From positions 186,001 to 250,000 of the forward strand of contig NZ_CP040297.1 of the NCBI RefSeq assembly GCF_013393945.1: a DNA stretch of 64,000 nucleotides, in the 5' to 3' direction. The position numbers were made by a program, and so were the translations under genes. The DNA comes from Nostoc sp. TCL26-01 (GTDB lineage: Bacteria; Cyanobacteriota; Cyanobacteriia; Cyanobacteriales; Nostocaceae). The notes beneath the pieces were generated by a model. It saw nothing but the letters and a program-made list of their open reading frames with translations, did not search any database and was not told the origin of the DNA. Shown in pieces: positions 55,745-64,000 of this stretch (its first letter is position 1; every line of letters begins with the position of its first letter).

Positions 55745-55774
55745 AGTTTAAGAAACTCCTAGCAAAAGGTTAAA
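55745..55774 (-). promoter_or_regulatory. Candidate Pho box upstream of the phytase gene
   Basis: On the minus strand, TTTAACCT (55767-55774) and CTTAAACT (55745-55752) match the cyanobacterial PyTTAAPyPyT repeat. Their starts are 22 bp apart, two 11-bp periods; the middle repeat is degenerate. The rest of 55606-56049 holds no gene except a doubtful 26-codon frame at 55852. Confidence 0.4.
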
Positions 55775-56049
55775 ATAATAGACTGGTTGGTTGTAATTGC
55801 CTAGTACTGTAATTCGTAATTACTTTTTTGCAGGGGTTTCAGGCATTTTCCATGAGTAGCTTATTGACCAACACTGTAACTAGACAAAATTCTTTGATGA
55901 TTTTGCCTGTTGATGATGATTTTTTCTTGTAAAGAGAATATAAAATCTGCGATCTTGGGCTAGGGAGGTTAGGGGGAATCAAACATATGAGTGCTAAAAT
56001 TCGTTATTCTGTTTGATATCCTGGCTAAACTACTCGTGGTTGTTGGCTG

Positions 56050-56835
56050 ATGTTCTCATTTATTAGCTCTGTGAATCCCTGGTTAGTAGGAGTGGGACTA
56101 AACACAATTTTATTGAGTCTAGTTTGGTTTGCTCCAAAAAAACTGCTGACTCCTGCAGGAGTATTTCACGCTTGGTTATTGGGCATACTGATTTGGGGTA
56201 CTTTAGGCTGGCAGGGGTATGTAGTAGTAGTGTTCTATTTTCTAGTGGGTTCTGGTGTGACACGCATCGGCATGGCCCAAAAAGAAGCGCAGGGTATTGC
56301 TGAAAAGCGTTCGGGTGCAAGAGGCCCAGAAAATGTCTGGGGTTCTGCTTTAACAGGGGCATTATGTGCTATGGGCATTGGTATCCTCAATGCCGGAATT
56401 CTACCTCATCACCAGTTCCCAATCACCAATCCCCAATCCCTACTGTTATTAGGCTATGTCGCCAGTTTTAGTACCAAGCTGTCTGACACTTGTGCCAGCG
56501 AAGTTGGTAAAGCATATGGTAAAAGTACCTTTTTGATTACTACTTTGCAACCAGTGCCACGAGGGACAGAAGGGGCGGTGAGTTTGGAGGGAACCTTGGC
56601 TGGTGTGATGGCTTCAATAGCGATCGCTATTATTGGTTGGGGTGTGGGTTTAATTTCACCATTGGGTATTGTCTGGTGTGCATTGGCAGCTTTCATTGCC
56701 ACAAATTTAGAAAGCGTCATTGGGGCAACCCTGCAATCTAAATACACTTGGTTAACGAATGAAGTAGTAAATATACTTAATACTTTAATTGGGGCGATCG
56801 CTGCTATGTTACTTGCTATCTTCATTAGGGGATAG
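56050..56835 (+). CDS. DUF92 membrane protein (VTE6-type phytyl-phosphate kinase family)
   Basis: 261 residues, six to seven membrane segments. Family marks: FAPKKLLTPAGVFHAWLLG, YFLVGSGVTRIG, ENVWGSALTGALCAMG, and the conserved KLSDTCASEVGKAYGK with TTLQPVPRGTEGAVSLEGTL. DUF92/TIGR00297 includes plant VTE6 and its cyanobacterial orthologue, which phosphorylate phytyl-phosphate from chlorophyll turnover for tocopherol and phylloquinone synthesis. It acts in thylakoid or plasma membrane. ATG 56050. The stop (56833-56835) lies in an STRR (56827-56890), so the last residue or two are repeat-derived. No operon partner. Confidence 0.94.
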   Translation: MFSFISSVNPWLVGVGLNTILLSLVWFAPKKLLTPAGVFHAWLLGILIWGTLGWQGYVVVVFYFLVGSGVTRIGMAQKEAQGIAEKRSGARGPENVWGSALTGALCAMGIGILNAGILPHHQFPITNPQSLLLLGYVASFSTKLSDTCASEVGKAYGKSTFLITTLQPVPRGTEGAVSLEGTLAGVMASIAIAIIGWGVGLISPLGIVWCALAAFIATNLESVIGATLQSKYTWLTNEVVNILNTLIGAIAAMLLAIFIRG

Positions 56836-56971
56836 GTGACAGGTGATAGGTGACAGGGGATAGGGGACAGGTGACAGGTGACAGGTGACAGAGGCTAGAG
56901 GGTTTTTATCCATAATTCATTCAGAAATTGTTATCCTCTACCCCAATACCCAATACCCAATACCCAATACC
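56827..56971. repeat. STRR arrays after the DUF92 gene
   Basis: acaggtg/ataggtg heptamers at 56827-56890 and caatacc heptamers at 56942-56971. The remaining bases to 57143 are AT-rich and hold the promoter and ribosome site (cgagg at 57132) of the next gene. Confidence 0.88.
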
Positions 56972-57143
56972 TATTGCCTACCTACGCATCGGATTCCCAT
57001 AGTTACAAGTAACTGTTTTAACTATCTGATAAATCAAAATCAAAATAGTAAATCATTTTGTTTTTAAATATTTTTATTTCTGTAAGTTGCCATTATTTAT
57101 TCATGGTCTATAAAATTGTTAGCTGCTTTTACGAGGTTAGGTG

Positions 57144-57902
57144 ATGGAAACTTTATCGTTTTTGAGTATTGATGACCAACCAATTTCTGTGGAACAAACA
57201 GTAAAATACTTACAATCTTCAGGGAAATTGGCGCAATTTATCGGTGATGTGTTGCGTCAGTATGTGATTGAGCAAGAAATCCAGACGCGAGAGGATGTGG
57301 AAATTAATCCGGCACTCATTGAACAAACAGTAATTGATTTTCGGCTGAAAAATCAACTAGCTGACCCTGATGTTTTCCAGGAGTGGTTAAGAAATAATGG
57401 GATGGACTATCCGAAATTCCACGGATCAATTACGTTCAATTTTAAATTAGAAAAATTGAAAACGTTAGTGACAGAAGCTAAATTGCCAGAATACTTTATT
57501 GAACGTAAAATTTTCTTGGATCGAGTGGTACTTTCCCGGATTGTCGTAGAAAGTCGAGAACTAGCTGAAGAATTGCAGTTACAAATCGAAGAAGGAGGTA
57601 GTTTTGAACAATTAGCGAAAGAGTATTCCTTATTGGACGATCGCCTTGTCAATGGCATGATGGGGCCTATCAGTCGCGGAACTATGCCAGATATATTAAG
57701 AGCAGCTATTGATATTGCTAGCCCTGGACAGTTAGTTGGGCCGATTGACATTGAAGGACGTTACGGTTTGTTTCGTGTCGAACAATTTCTGCCAGCGTCT
57801 TTGGATGATACTCAACTCCAGCAAGCATTACAAAATGAGTTATTTGAGAAATGGCTAGCAGAGAAAATCCAAAAGCTGACAGTCAAATTGCAAGTGAGTT
57901 AA
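57144..57902 (+). CDS. Parvulin/PpiC-type peptidylprolyl isomerase-like protein
   Basis: 252 residues. The N-terminal half is helical (SurA-like chaperone core: TVKYLQSSGKLAQFIGDVLRQY). A parvulin-type domain follows (about 130-230; FLDRVVLSRIVVESRELAEELQLQ, SFEQLAKEYSLLDDRLVNGMMGPIS, GQLVGPIDIEGRYGLFRVE). No signal peptide, so it is cytoplasmic. I start at ATG 57144 (METLSFLSID), with GTG 57141 directly before it as alternative; the ribosome site is weak. It overlaps the exporter gene downstream by 52 bp, so it probably helps fold the exported peptide or protein (inference). Confidence 0.87.
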   Translation: METLSFLSIDDQPISVEQTVKYLQSSGKLAQFIGDVLRQYVIEQEIQTREDVEINPALIEQTVIDFRLKNQLADPDVFQEWLRNNGMDYPKFHGSITFNFKLEKLKTLVTEAKLPEYFIERKIFLDRVVLSRIVVESRELAEELQLQIEEGGSFEQLAKEYSLLDDRLVNGMMGPISRGTMPDILRAAIDIASPGQLVGPIDIEGRYGLFRVEQFLPASLDDTQLQQALQNELFEKWLAEKIQKLTVKLQVS

Positions 57903-60535
57903 AACTTCAAAATAATGAATCGCTGAGAATAAACGTGCTAGCTTCTATACCTTGGACTCAACCACCTCTCAATTGTCTCACTCCTGAACAAAAAGCTCAA
58001 TTAGAAGAACGTCTAGAAATCCGTCGTTATCGACTGGGAGAAAAAATTTGGTCAAGTGAAGTCGGCGGTTATCAGTTTTTCATTGTTGCTGGTAAAGTCC
58101 GCTTGCGCCAAGAAGGGATTAACCAGCCTTTGACAGCCTTACAAGTAGGTGATTGGTTTGGTGACTTACAAAAACTACCGGGAGAATATAAAGCTGTAGC
58201 TGCTAGTAAGGAGGTAATACTGGCTTGTTGGGATACAAGTCTGTGGGAAGAAATCTCGACTCCAGCTATGGAAGATTTTTGGTTGGGGTTGGGGAGTCAG
58301 GGAAACAGAGAAATTGGCAATCAAGTGGATGCTTTTGCTAGTCCTGTACCGCCACAGCCGCTAACACCTCCAGAACAGACGGTAAATCCTCCCAGTCCTT
58401 CACCTGCAACAAGTTACCCGTTTGTGAGTAGTTGGAATACTGCTGCGGCTTGTTTGACAATGGCAGCCCAACAGCTAGAAAATCCGGTGAATTTGGAATG
58501 GGTACAACGTCAACTCAGGGGACAGAATCCTCAACAAGTCGTGGAAGCAGGGGAAAAGTTAGGTTTGGTGTTGCGACGCTTACAAGTTACTTGGGCTGAA
58601 TTGCGCCAGTTGTCTTTTCCGGCTTTGTTGCAATGGCAAGCTGAGTCAGTTCCCCATCCGTCGTGGGTGGTGGTTTATGGGGTGAAAGGCGATCGCCTAA
58701 TTATCGCTAATCCCTTAAATCCTGATAATATTTGTGAAACTGTCCCACAGTCAGTAGTTGAACAGTGCTGGGATGGTAAGTTGTGGCAAGTAGAACTGAT
58801 ATCTCAACAAGAAAAATTTAACCTCAACTGGTTCACACCAGCCGTTTGGAAATATCGCAAACTGTTAGCAGAAGTATTACTCGCATCTTTCACTTTACAA
58901 TTATTGGGTTTAGGCACGCCATTAATTACTCAGGTTGTGATTGATAAAGTCATGGTGCAGGAGAGTTTGCCCACTCTCGATGTCATGGCGATCGCCCTTT
59001 TGTTAGTTGCTATATTTGAAGCTGTATTGGGGATTTTACGATTATTTATTTTTACCCACACAGCCCGACGTTTAGATTTAAGCTTATCAGCACAATTATT
59101 TCGTCACCTGATGCGGTTGCCCTTGGCTTATTTTGAGTCCAGGCGGGTGGGTGATACAGTAGCCAGAGTCCAAGAACTAGAACAAATTCGTCAGTTTCTT
59201 ACAGGTACAGCCTTAACGGTAATTTTAGATAGCATCTTTGCCGTCGTTTATCTAGCATTGATGTTTTATTACAATATTCCCCTAACTTTTGTGGCGTTGG
59301 CAGTGCTACCCTTGTTTGCCACACTGACCATAGTTGCGACACCAATTTTACGTAACTGGCTCAACGAAACCTTTAACCGCAATGCTGACAGTCAATCGTT
59401 CTTGGTAGAAACGGTTACAGGTATTCATTCTGTCAAAGCTCATGCGGCTGAATCAGTCGCACGCGATCGCTGGGAAGGTTTATTTGCTCGGTTTGTGCGG
59501 ACTGGTTTTAAAGCCTCCACAACATCTAATATTAGCAGTAATATTGGTGACTTTCTCACTAATTTTTCCTCCTTATTAATTTTGTGGTTTGGTGCTAAAT
59601 TAGTCATCGACCATAAACTGACAATCGGGCAATTAATCGCCTTTCAAATGCTCTCTGGCAGAGTCACCGGGCCGCTTTTACGCCTAGTGCAATTGTGGCA
59701 AAATCTCCAACAAGTCTTACTTTCTGTTGACCGCATTGGCGATATTCTCAATGTTGCCCCAGAAGCCGAAATGGGAACTGGTTTAGTATTACCACTCCTC
59801 AAAGGTCAAATTACTTTTGAGCAAGTATTTTTCCGCTATAAAGCTAATACTGAACCTGTTTTGCGGGGTATTTCTTTTAATGTCGAACCAGGACAATTTG
59901 TCGGTATTGTGGGACGCAGTGGTTCTGGTAAAAGTACCCTGTCTAAGTTGTTGCAACGACTCTATCAAATTGAATCAGGACGGGTTCTCATCGATGGTTT
60001 TGATATTAAAAGTGCAGACTTAGCCTCACTACGACAACAAATCGGTGTAGTTCTCCAAGAAGACTTTTTATTTAACGGTTCCATCTTGGAAAATATCACT
60101 CTGGGCAATCCTGATATTACCGCCGAACAAGTTGTAGAAGCAGCCCGACTAGCCGTCGCCCACGATTTTATCAGTCAATTACCCTACGGTTACGAAACAA
60201 ACGTCGGGGAACGGGGTACAGCTTTATCGGGGGGACAAAGACAACGCATTGCTTTAGCGAGGTTATTTCTCTCCGAAGCCCCGATTTTAGTCTTAGATGA
60301 AGCTACTAGTGCCTTAGATAGTGAAACCGAACAGCAGGTACTACAAAATCTGCAAACAGTTTCTGCTAACCGTACCGTCTTTCTCATTGCCCACCGCTTT
60401 GCTCCTCTGAAGCGCGCAGATTTGATTCTGGTGCTAGAAAAAGGCGTAATTGCTGAACGTGGTACTCACGCACAACTCCTGCAACAAAAAGGCTTGTATT
60501 GGTCACTCTATCAACGCCAGCAAGCAAACGTGTAA
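57851..60535 (+). CDS. C39-like peptidase/ABC exporter with an N-terminal cyclic nucleotide-binding-like domain
   Basis: 894 residues. Order: cNMP-binding-like domain (about 40-140; RYRLGEKIWSS ... FFIVAGKVRLRQEG); a low-complexity linker; a C39-like domain (about 195-320) in which the catalytic QxxxxCG cysteine is replaced (SSWNTAAACL), so it is likely inactive, as in HlyB; five or six membrane helices with GTPLITQVVIDKV and HTARRLDLSLSAQLFRHLM; an ATPase with Walker A GRSGSGKSTLSKLL, signature LSGGQRQRIALARLFL, Walker B ILVLDEATSALD and H-loop FLIAHRF. A type I-style exporter of a protein or peptide. ATG 57851 lies in the upstream parvulin gene. HlyD and TolC partners are not adjacent. Confidence 0.93.
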   Translation: MASRENPKADSQIASELKLQNNESLRINVLASIPWTQPPLNCLTPEQKAQLEERLEIRRYRLGEKIWSSEVGGYQFFIVAGKVRLRQEGINQPLTALQVGDWFGDLQKLPGEYKAVAASKEVILACWDTSLWEEISTPAMEDFWLGLGSQGNREIGNQVDAFASPVPPQPLTPPEQTVNPPSPSPATSYPFVSSWNTAAACLTMAAQQLENPVNLEWVQRQLRGQNPQQVVEAGEKLGLVLRRLQVTWAELRQLSFPALLQWQAESVPHPSWVVVYGVKGDRLIIANPLNPDNICETVPQSVVEQCWDGKLWQVELISQQEKFNLNWFTPAVWKYRKLLAEVLLASFTLQLLGLGTPLITQVVIDKVMVQESLPTLDVMAIALLLVAIFEAVLGILRLFIFTHTARRLDLSLSAQLFRHLMRLPLAYFESRRVGDTVARVQELEQIRQFLTGTALTVILDSIFAVVYLALMFYYNIPLTFVALAVLPLFATLTIVATPILRNWLNETFNRNADSQSFLVETVTGIHSVKAHAAESVARDRWEGLFARFVRTGFKASTTSNISSNIGDFLTNFSSLLILWFGAKLVIDHKLTIGQLIAFQMLSGRVTGPLLRLVQLWQNLQQVLLSVDRIGDILNVAPEAEMGTGLVLPLLKGQITFEQVFFRYKANTEPVLRGISFNVEPGQFVGIVGRSGSGKSTLSKLLQRLYQIESGRVLIDGFDIKSADLASLRQQIGVVLQEDFLFNGSILENITLGNPDITAEQVVEAARLAVAHDFISQLPYGYETNVGERGTALSGGQRQRIALARLFLSEAPILVLDEATSALDSETEQQVLQNLQTVSANRTVFLIAHRFAPLKRADLILVLEKGVIAERGTHAQLLQQKGLYWSLYQRQQANV

Positions 60536-60536
60536 T

Positions 60537-60571
60537 CAAAACCCCGGTGAATTCACAAAGCCGGGATTTTG
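60537..60571 (+). terminator. Stem-loop terminator after the exporter
   Basis: CAAAAcCCCGG pairs with CCGGGaTTTTG (one mismatch, 11-bp stem) around a 13-nt loop, two bases after the stop. It ends in a short T-rich run (ttttgt). Fits a Rho-independent terminator. Confidence 0.6.
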
Positions 60572-60643
60572 TCAATCAGCGCTCTTAGATTAATGTGAAT
60601 TCGATGCAGAGGATTTAGACCAATTTATTTTAAATGTAAAACA

Positions 60644-60898
60644 GTAGAGACGTTGCATTGCAACGTCTCTACATATATTGATGGTAAATAGACCCGTGTC
60701 GTAGTTGCAATAAAATTGTTGGTTGGGTGGAGGCTTCGCGTAACCCAACATTCTGATCTCTGTTGGGTTGCGCTACGCTTAACCCAACCTACTAATACTA
60801 CTAATACTAATACTTGATTTTGACCATTGACTATTGACCATTGACCATTGACTATTGACCACCCTCATAAAGGTTTCTTGGTTGAGTGCATAAGTCCT
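60644..60898. repeat. Repeat cluster upstream of kdpA
   Basis: Four elements in 255 bp: the agacgttgca palindrome copy 4 (60644-60672); an inverted ggttgggt/acccaacc pair with gcttcgcg/cgctacgctt-type centres (60721-60789); tgaccat/tgactat heptamers (60821-60860); and a reversed part of the aggacttacgcact element (60847-60898, ending agtgcataagtcct). No coding frame. 60899-61007 then leads into kdpA. Confidence 0.75.
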
Positions 60899-61007
60899 AG
60901 TGATATAGAATATTGCCAAATTGCTCACTATCTGATGAATCAGTAGGTTATTTTTTATATCCAAGAATTAGTTTTATAGTATCGCCTTAAAATTGAGTGG
61001 GAAATAA

Positions 61008-62699
61008 ATGGGACAAGGTTTGTTACAGATTGGCTTAACGCTGTGTGTTGTCATAGCGATTACCCCTGTTTTGGGGAGATACATAGCACGTGTGTTTCTG
61101 GGAGAAAGGACTCTACTTGATCCTTTAATGAACCCCATCGAACGCAGTATCTATGTCTTAACTGGTGTCCGCACTAAAGATAAAGATGAGATGACGGGTT
61201 GGCAGTATATCCGCGCCATCATCTACACTAACCTGTTGATGGGTATTTTAGTATATTCACTGATATATTATCAGCGACTATTACCCTGGAATCCTAACGG
61301 TTTCAGTGCGCCTGGATGGGACACACTTTTACATACTGTAGTTTCTTTTGTCACCAACACCGACCAGCAACACTATGCTGGTGAAACAACCCTGAGTTAC
61401 TTCTCCCAAGTAGCAGCCTTGGGCTTTTTGATGTTTACCTCAGCCGCTACAGGTTTAGCGGTGGGAATTGCCTTTATTCGGGGATTAACAGGCAAAAAAC
61501 TGGGAAACTTTTACGTTGATCTCACCCGTGGGATCACCAGAATATTATTGCCCATGTCGGTAATTGGTGCGATCGCTTTAGTTCTACTAGGTGTACCGCA
61601 AACATTAGGCGAAACCTTGACTCTCACCACCCTAGAAGGGGGAACCCAGTACATCGCCAGAGGGCCGATCGCTTCCTTTGAGATGATTAAGATGTTGGGT
61701 GAAAATGGCGGTGGTTTTTTTGCGGCTAACTCAGCCCATCCCTTTGAAAATCCCAACGCTGCCACTAATTTCCTGGAAATCATCGCTATGATTGCCATCC
61801 CAGCCGCGATGATTTACACTTACGGCGTGTTTGCTAAAAATATCAAACAAGCTTGGCTATTATTCTGGATGGTGTTTATTGTATTTGTCGTTCTTGTGTG
61901 GACAGCAGCCAGTGGCGAACTACAGGGTAATCCTTTGGTAAATAGCACATTGGGCATAGAACAACCGAATTTAGAAGGGAAAGAACTGCGCTTTGGTTGG
62001 GCCCAAACAGCACTTTGGGCAGTGATGACAACCGCTACCATGTGCGGCGCAGTCAATGGAATGCACGATTCTTTAATGCCCCAAGGACTATTTGCCACAT
62101 TATTTAACTTATTTTTGCAAATTATCTGGGGTGGACAGGGAACAGGCACAGCGTACCTATTTATATATCTCATTCTCACCGTATTCTTAACTGGACTGAT
62201 GGTGGGACGCACCCCAGAAATTTTTGGCCGCAAAATTGAAAAACGAGAAATCGTCCTGGCGAGCGTCATCTTACTCATTCACCCCATTGTCGTCTTAATT
62301 CCCAGTGCGATCGCCCTAGCTTACCCGTTTTCTCTCTCCGGCATCACCAACCCCAGCTATCATGGCATTTCCCAAGTAGTTTATGAATACGCCTCAGCCA
62401 GTGCCAATAATGGTTCTGGTTTAGAAGGATTGACAGACAATACTCTGTGGTGGAATATCAGCACTTGTGTCAGCATCCTCGTAGGTAGATACATTCCCAT
62501 TATTGCCATGCTATTACTAGCTGATAGTATGTCTCGCAAACAAACCGTACCCCAAACCCCCGGCACACTCAAAACCGACTCCCTAGTATTTACCACCGTC
62601 ACCGCCGGCATAGTCCTAATTTTAGGTGTGCTAACATTCTTCCCCGTCCTAGCACTAGGCCCCATCGCCGAAGGTTTTAAACTAGCCGCCGGGGGTTAG
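61008..62699 (+). CDS. kdpA: Potassium-transporting ATPase potassium-binding subunit KdpA
   Basis: 563 residues, about ten membrane segments, full length. KdpA marks: [36 protein letters not shown] (a selectivity-filter pore loop), [19 protein letters not shown] and [15 protein letters not shown], and a C-terminal [21 protein letters not shown]. It is the channel-like K+ subunit of the high-affinity KdpFABC pump. kdpB begins 105 bp later. No KdpF frame recognised upstream. ATG 61008; the upstream 109 bp hold the promoter, not resolved; no riboswitch seen. Confidence 0.98.
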   Translation: MGQGLLQIGLTLCVVIAITPVLGRYIARVFLGERTLLDPLMNPIERSIYVLTGVRTKDKDEMTGWQYIRAIIYTNLLMGILVYSLIYYQRLLPWNPNGFSAPGWDTLLHTVVSFVTNTDQQHYAGETTLSYFSQVAALGFLMFTSAATGLAVGIAFIRGLTGKKLGNFYVDLTRGITRILLPMSVIGAIALVLLGVPQTLGETLTLTTLEGGTQYIARGPIASFEMIKMLGENGGGFFAANSAHPFENPNAATNFLEIIAMIAIPAAMIYTYGVFAKNIKQAWLLFWMVFIVFVVLVWTAASGELQGNPLVNSTLGIEQPNLEGKELRFGWAQTALWAVMTTATMCGAVNGMHDSLMPQGLFATLFNLFLQIIWGGQGTGTAYLFIYLILTVFLTGLMVGRTPEIFGRKIEKREIVLASVILLIHPIVVLIPSAIALAYPFSLSGITNPSYHGISQVVYEYASASANNGSGLEGLTDNTLWWNISTCVSILVGRYIPIIAMLLLADSMSRKQTVPQTPGTLKTDSLVFTTVTAGIVLILGVLTFFPVLALGPIAEGFKLAAGG

Positions 62700-62775
62700 C
62701 AGCTAGAAGCTAAAGACTAAAAACAAGTCTTTTCACTCTTTACTCAGCACGGGCTAAACGCCCCGCTACCGCTAA

Positions 62776-62800
62776 CAGCACTCAGCACTCCCTCACTCCC
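62776..62800. repeat. Heptamer STRR (cactcag/cactccc) before kdpB
   Basis: cagcactcagcactccctcactccc, ending four bases before the kdpB start codon, so the repeat occupies the ribosome-binding region. Confidence 0.85.
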
Positions 62801-62804
62801 AAAC

Positions 62805-64000
62805 ATGAACCCAACCGCACCTACCCCCAAATCTAAACCCCCCCGTTCTCGTCCAGGCGATCGCCGTCAAACACACAAAAGAGCTAAAATCAAAACTCAG
62901 GGACTCTACCTCAGAGCAATTCGGGATGCTTTTGTTAAACTCAATCCCCAATCTGCCATTAGAAATCCAGTGATGTTTTTGGTTTGGGTAGGGACGCTGG
63001 TTACTTTTTCCGTCACTATTGATCCCCAACTATTTGGCCCCACTCAGCAGAAAAACCCCCAACTATTCAACGGCTTGTTAACAGGGGTTTTATTCTTCAC
63101 AGTTTGGTTTGCTAACTTTGCCGAAGCTGTAGCTGAGGGACGAGGTAAAGCTCAAGCCGATGCTTTGCGTTCCACCAAATCTGAGACTTTAGCTAAACAA
63201 CTTGCCCCCGACGGTACAGTTACACAAGTTCCCTCCACCAGTCTCAAACAGGGTGACACTATATATGTAGTTGCAGGTGATATTATTCCCGCCGATGGGG
63301 AAGTAATGATGGGTGTTGCTTCCGTCGATGAATCGGCAATTACGGGAGAGTCTGCACCAGTCTTGAAAGAATCCGGTTCCGATATTGCCAGTTCTGTGAC
63401 TGGTGGTACAAGGATTATCTCGGATGAATTAATTGTCCGGGTAACTGCTGACCCAGGTAAAGGTTTTATTGACCGCATGATTGCTTTAGTCGAGGGTGCA
63501 GAACGGACAAAAACACCGAATGAAATTGCCTTAACAGTATTACTTGCCGTTTTAAGCTTAGTCTTTCTCTTCGTTGTTGCCACCATCCCGGCATTTGCTT
63601 ACTACGCCGATACTCCCGTCGATGTCCCGACCTTGGTTGCTTTATTAGTCGCACTGATCCCCACTACCATCGGCGGCTTACTCAGTGCCATTGGGATTGC
63701 CGGCATGGATAGAGTTGCCCAATTTAACGTTATTGCCACCTCTGGCAGGGCAGTGGAAGCTTGCGGTGATGTTAATACCTTAGTACTTGACAAAACAGGC
63801 ACAATTACCCTTGGTAATCGCTTGGCAGAAGAATTTATCCCGATTAATGCTCACACAGTCGAAGAAGTAGCCAGTGTTGCTTGGGCTGCTAGCGTCTTTG
63901 ACGATACACCAGAAGGTAAATCTATTGTCCGCCTAGCCGAAAAATTAGGTATACACTTTGATTTCGACTACAATCAAGCCCAGGGAATTGCCTTTTCCGC
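62805..64000 (+). CDS. kdpB: Potassium-transporting ATPase subunit KdpB, 3' partial
   Basis: 398 visible codons, running off the window. ATG 62805 (MNPTAPTPKSKPPRSRPGDR), then a basic N-terminal tail, membrane helices (FLVWVGTLVTFSVTI and FNGLLTGVLFFTVWFANFAEA), the actuator TGES motif (DESAITGESAPVLKES), SVTGGTRIISDELIV, membrane helices with PTTIGGLLSAIGIAGMDR, and the phosphorylation site DKTGTIT (Asp codon about 63,788). P-type ATPase subunit of KdpFABC. Directly downstream of kdpA on the same strand with an STRR in the 5' spacer. The nucleotide-binding and C-terminal parts lie outside. Confidence 0.97.
   Translation, partial: MNPTAPTPKSKPPRSRPGDRRQTHKRAKIKTQGLYLRAIRDAFVKLNPQSAIRNPVMFLVWVGTLVTFSVTIDPQLFGPTQQKNPQLFNGLLTGVLFFTVWFANFAEAVAEGRGKAQADALRSTKSETLAKQLAPDGTVTQVPSTSLKQGDTIYVVAGDIIPADGEVMMGVASVDESAITGESAPVLKESGSDIASSVTGGTRIISDELIVRVTADPGKGFIDRMIALVEGAERTKTPNEIALTVLLAVLSLVFLFVVATIPAFAYYADTPVDVPTLVALLVALIPTTIGGLLSAIGIAGMDRVAQFNVIATSGRAVEACGDVNTLVLDKTGTITLGNRLAEEFIPINAHTVEEVASVAWAASVFDDTPEGKSIVRLAEKLGIHFDFDYNQAQGIAFS

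Noticed and set aside
60899..61007. A c-di-AMP or potassium riboswitch upstream of kdpA
   Set aside because: No conserved riboswitch motif recognised by eye.

Overview
The window is chromosomal DNA from a filamentous, probably heterocyst-forming cyanobacterium of the Nostoc/Anabaena group. This rests on the genes present (psb27, ntcB beside a cnaT-like gene, an SLH/OprB porin, FO synthase cofH, a DUF92/VTE6 protein), on very frequent GCGATCGC (HIP1) octamers, and on many short 7-bp tandem repeats (STRRs) between and even inside genes, as is usual in that group.

Layout. 1-4193: end of a DUF1822 protein and a CHAT-NB-ARC-TPR protein, one operon. 4204-4338: a fossil of an ABC-F ATPase. 4442-8771 (minus): a housekeeping block, ffh > rpsP > khpA > rpsU > phoH > HutX-like. 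8995-10189: a PIN/AbrB toxin-antitoxin pair with a palindromic operator, an integrase fossil and a degraded EACC1-like reading frame. 10196-13318: a caspase-helical repeat-FGE protein whose last 40 codons look like the variable region of a diversity-generating retroelement (DGR). 13489-16973: a hydrolase, an aminopeptidase P and an orphan. 17157-27798: a 2301-residue repeat adhesin divergent from a TPR/O-GlcNAc-transferase-like enzyme. 28071-31619: a membrane glycosyltransferase, cofH and psb27. 31728-38621: two orphans and a caspase-STAND-WD40 protein with 15 nearly identical propeller repeats. 38756-46626: a GHL10 glycosidase, Uma2, HU, CobD, an odd flavoprotein, a BtuF/FecB-like lipoprotein and a VapBC-type pair. 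46698-49013: cnaT-like gene and ntcB. 49120-55605: a porin and a secreted three-domain phosphoesterase/phytase with a candidate Pho box. 56050-60535: DUF92, a parvulin-like protein and a peptidase-like/ABC exporter. 61008-64000: kdpA and the first part of kdpB.

How it works together. Three different death- or conflict-type proteases (CHAT, caspase-FGE, caspase-WD40) lie within 38 kb, and each carries a different variable sensor: TPR, a DGR-type C-lectin fold, or recently amplified WD40 repeats. This fits the programmed-death or self-recognition arsenals of multicellular cyanobacteria. The strongest unusual signal is the adenine-restricted variation pattern at 13205-13273. The reverse transcriptase and template that would drive it are not in this window. 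Other themes are surface and secreted proteins (adhesin, porin, phytase, C39-like exporter), nutrient acquisition (P, K, N, and metal or B12), and a heavy load of dispersed repeats that set the start or stop codons of several genes.
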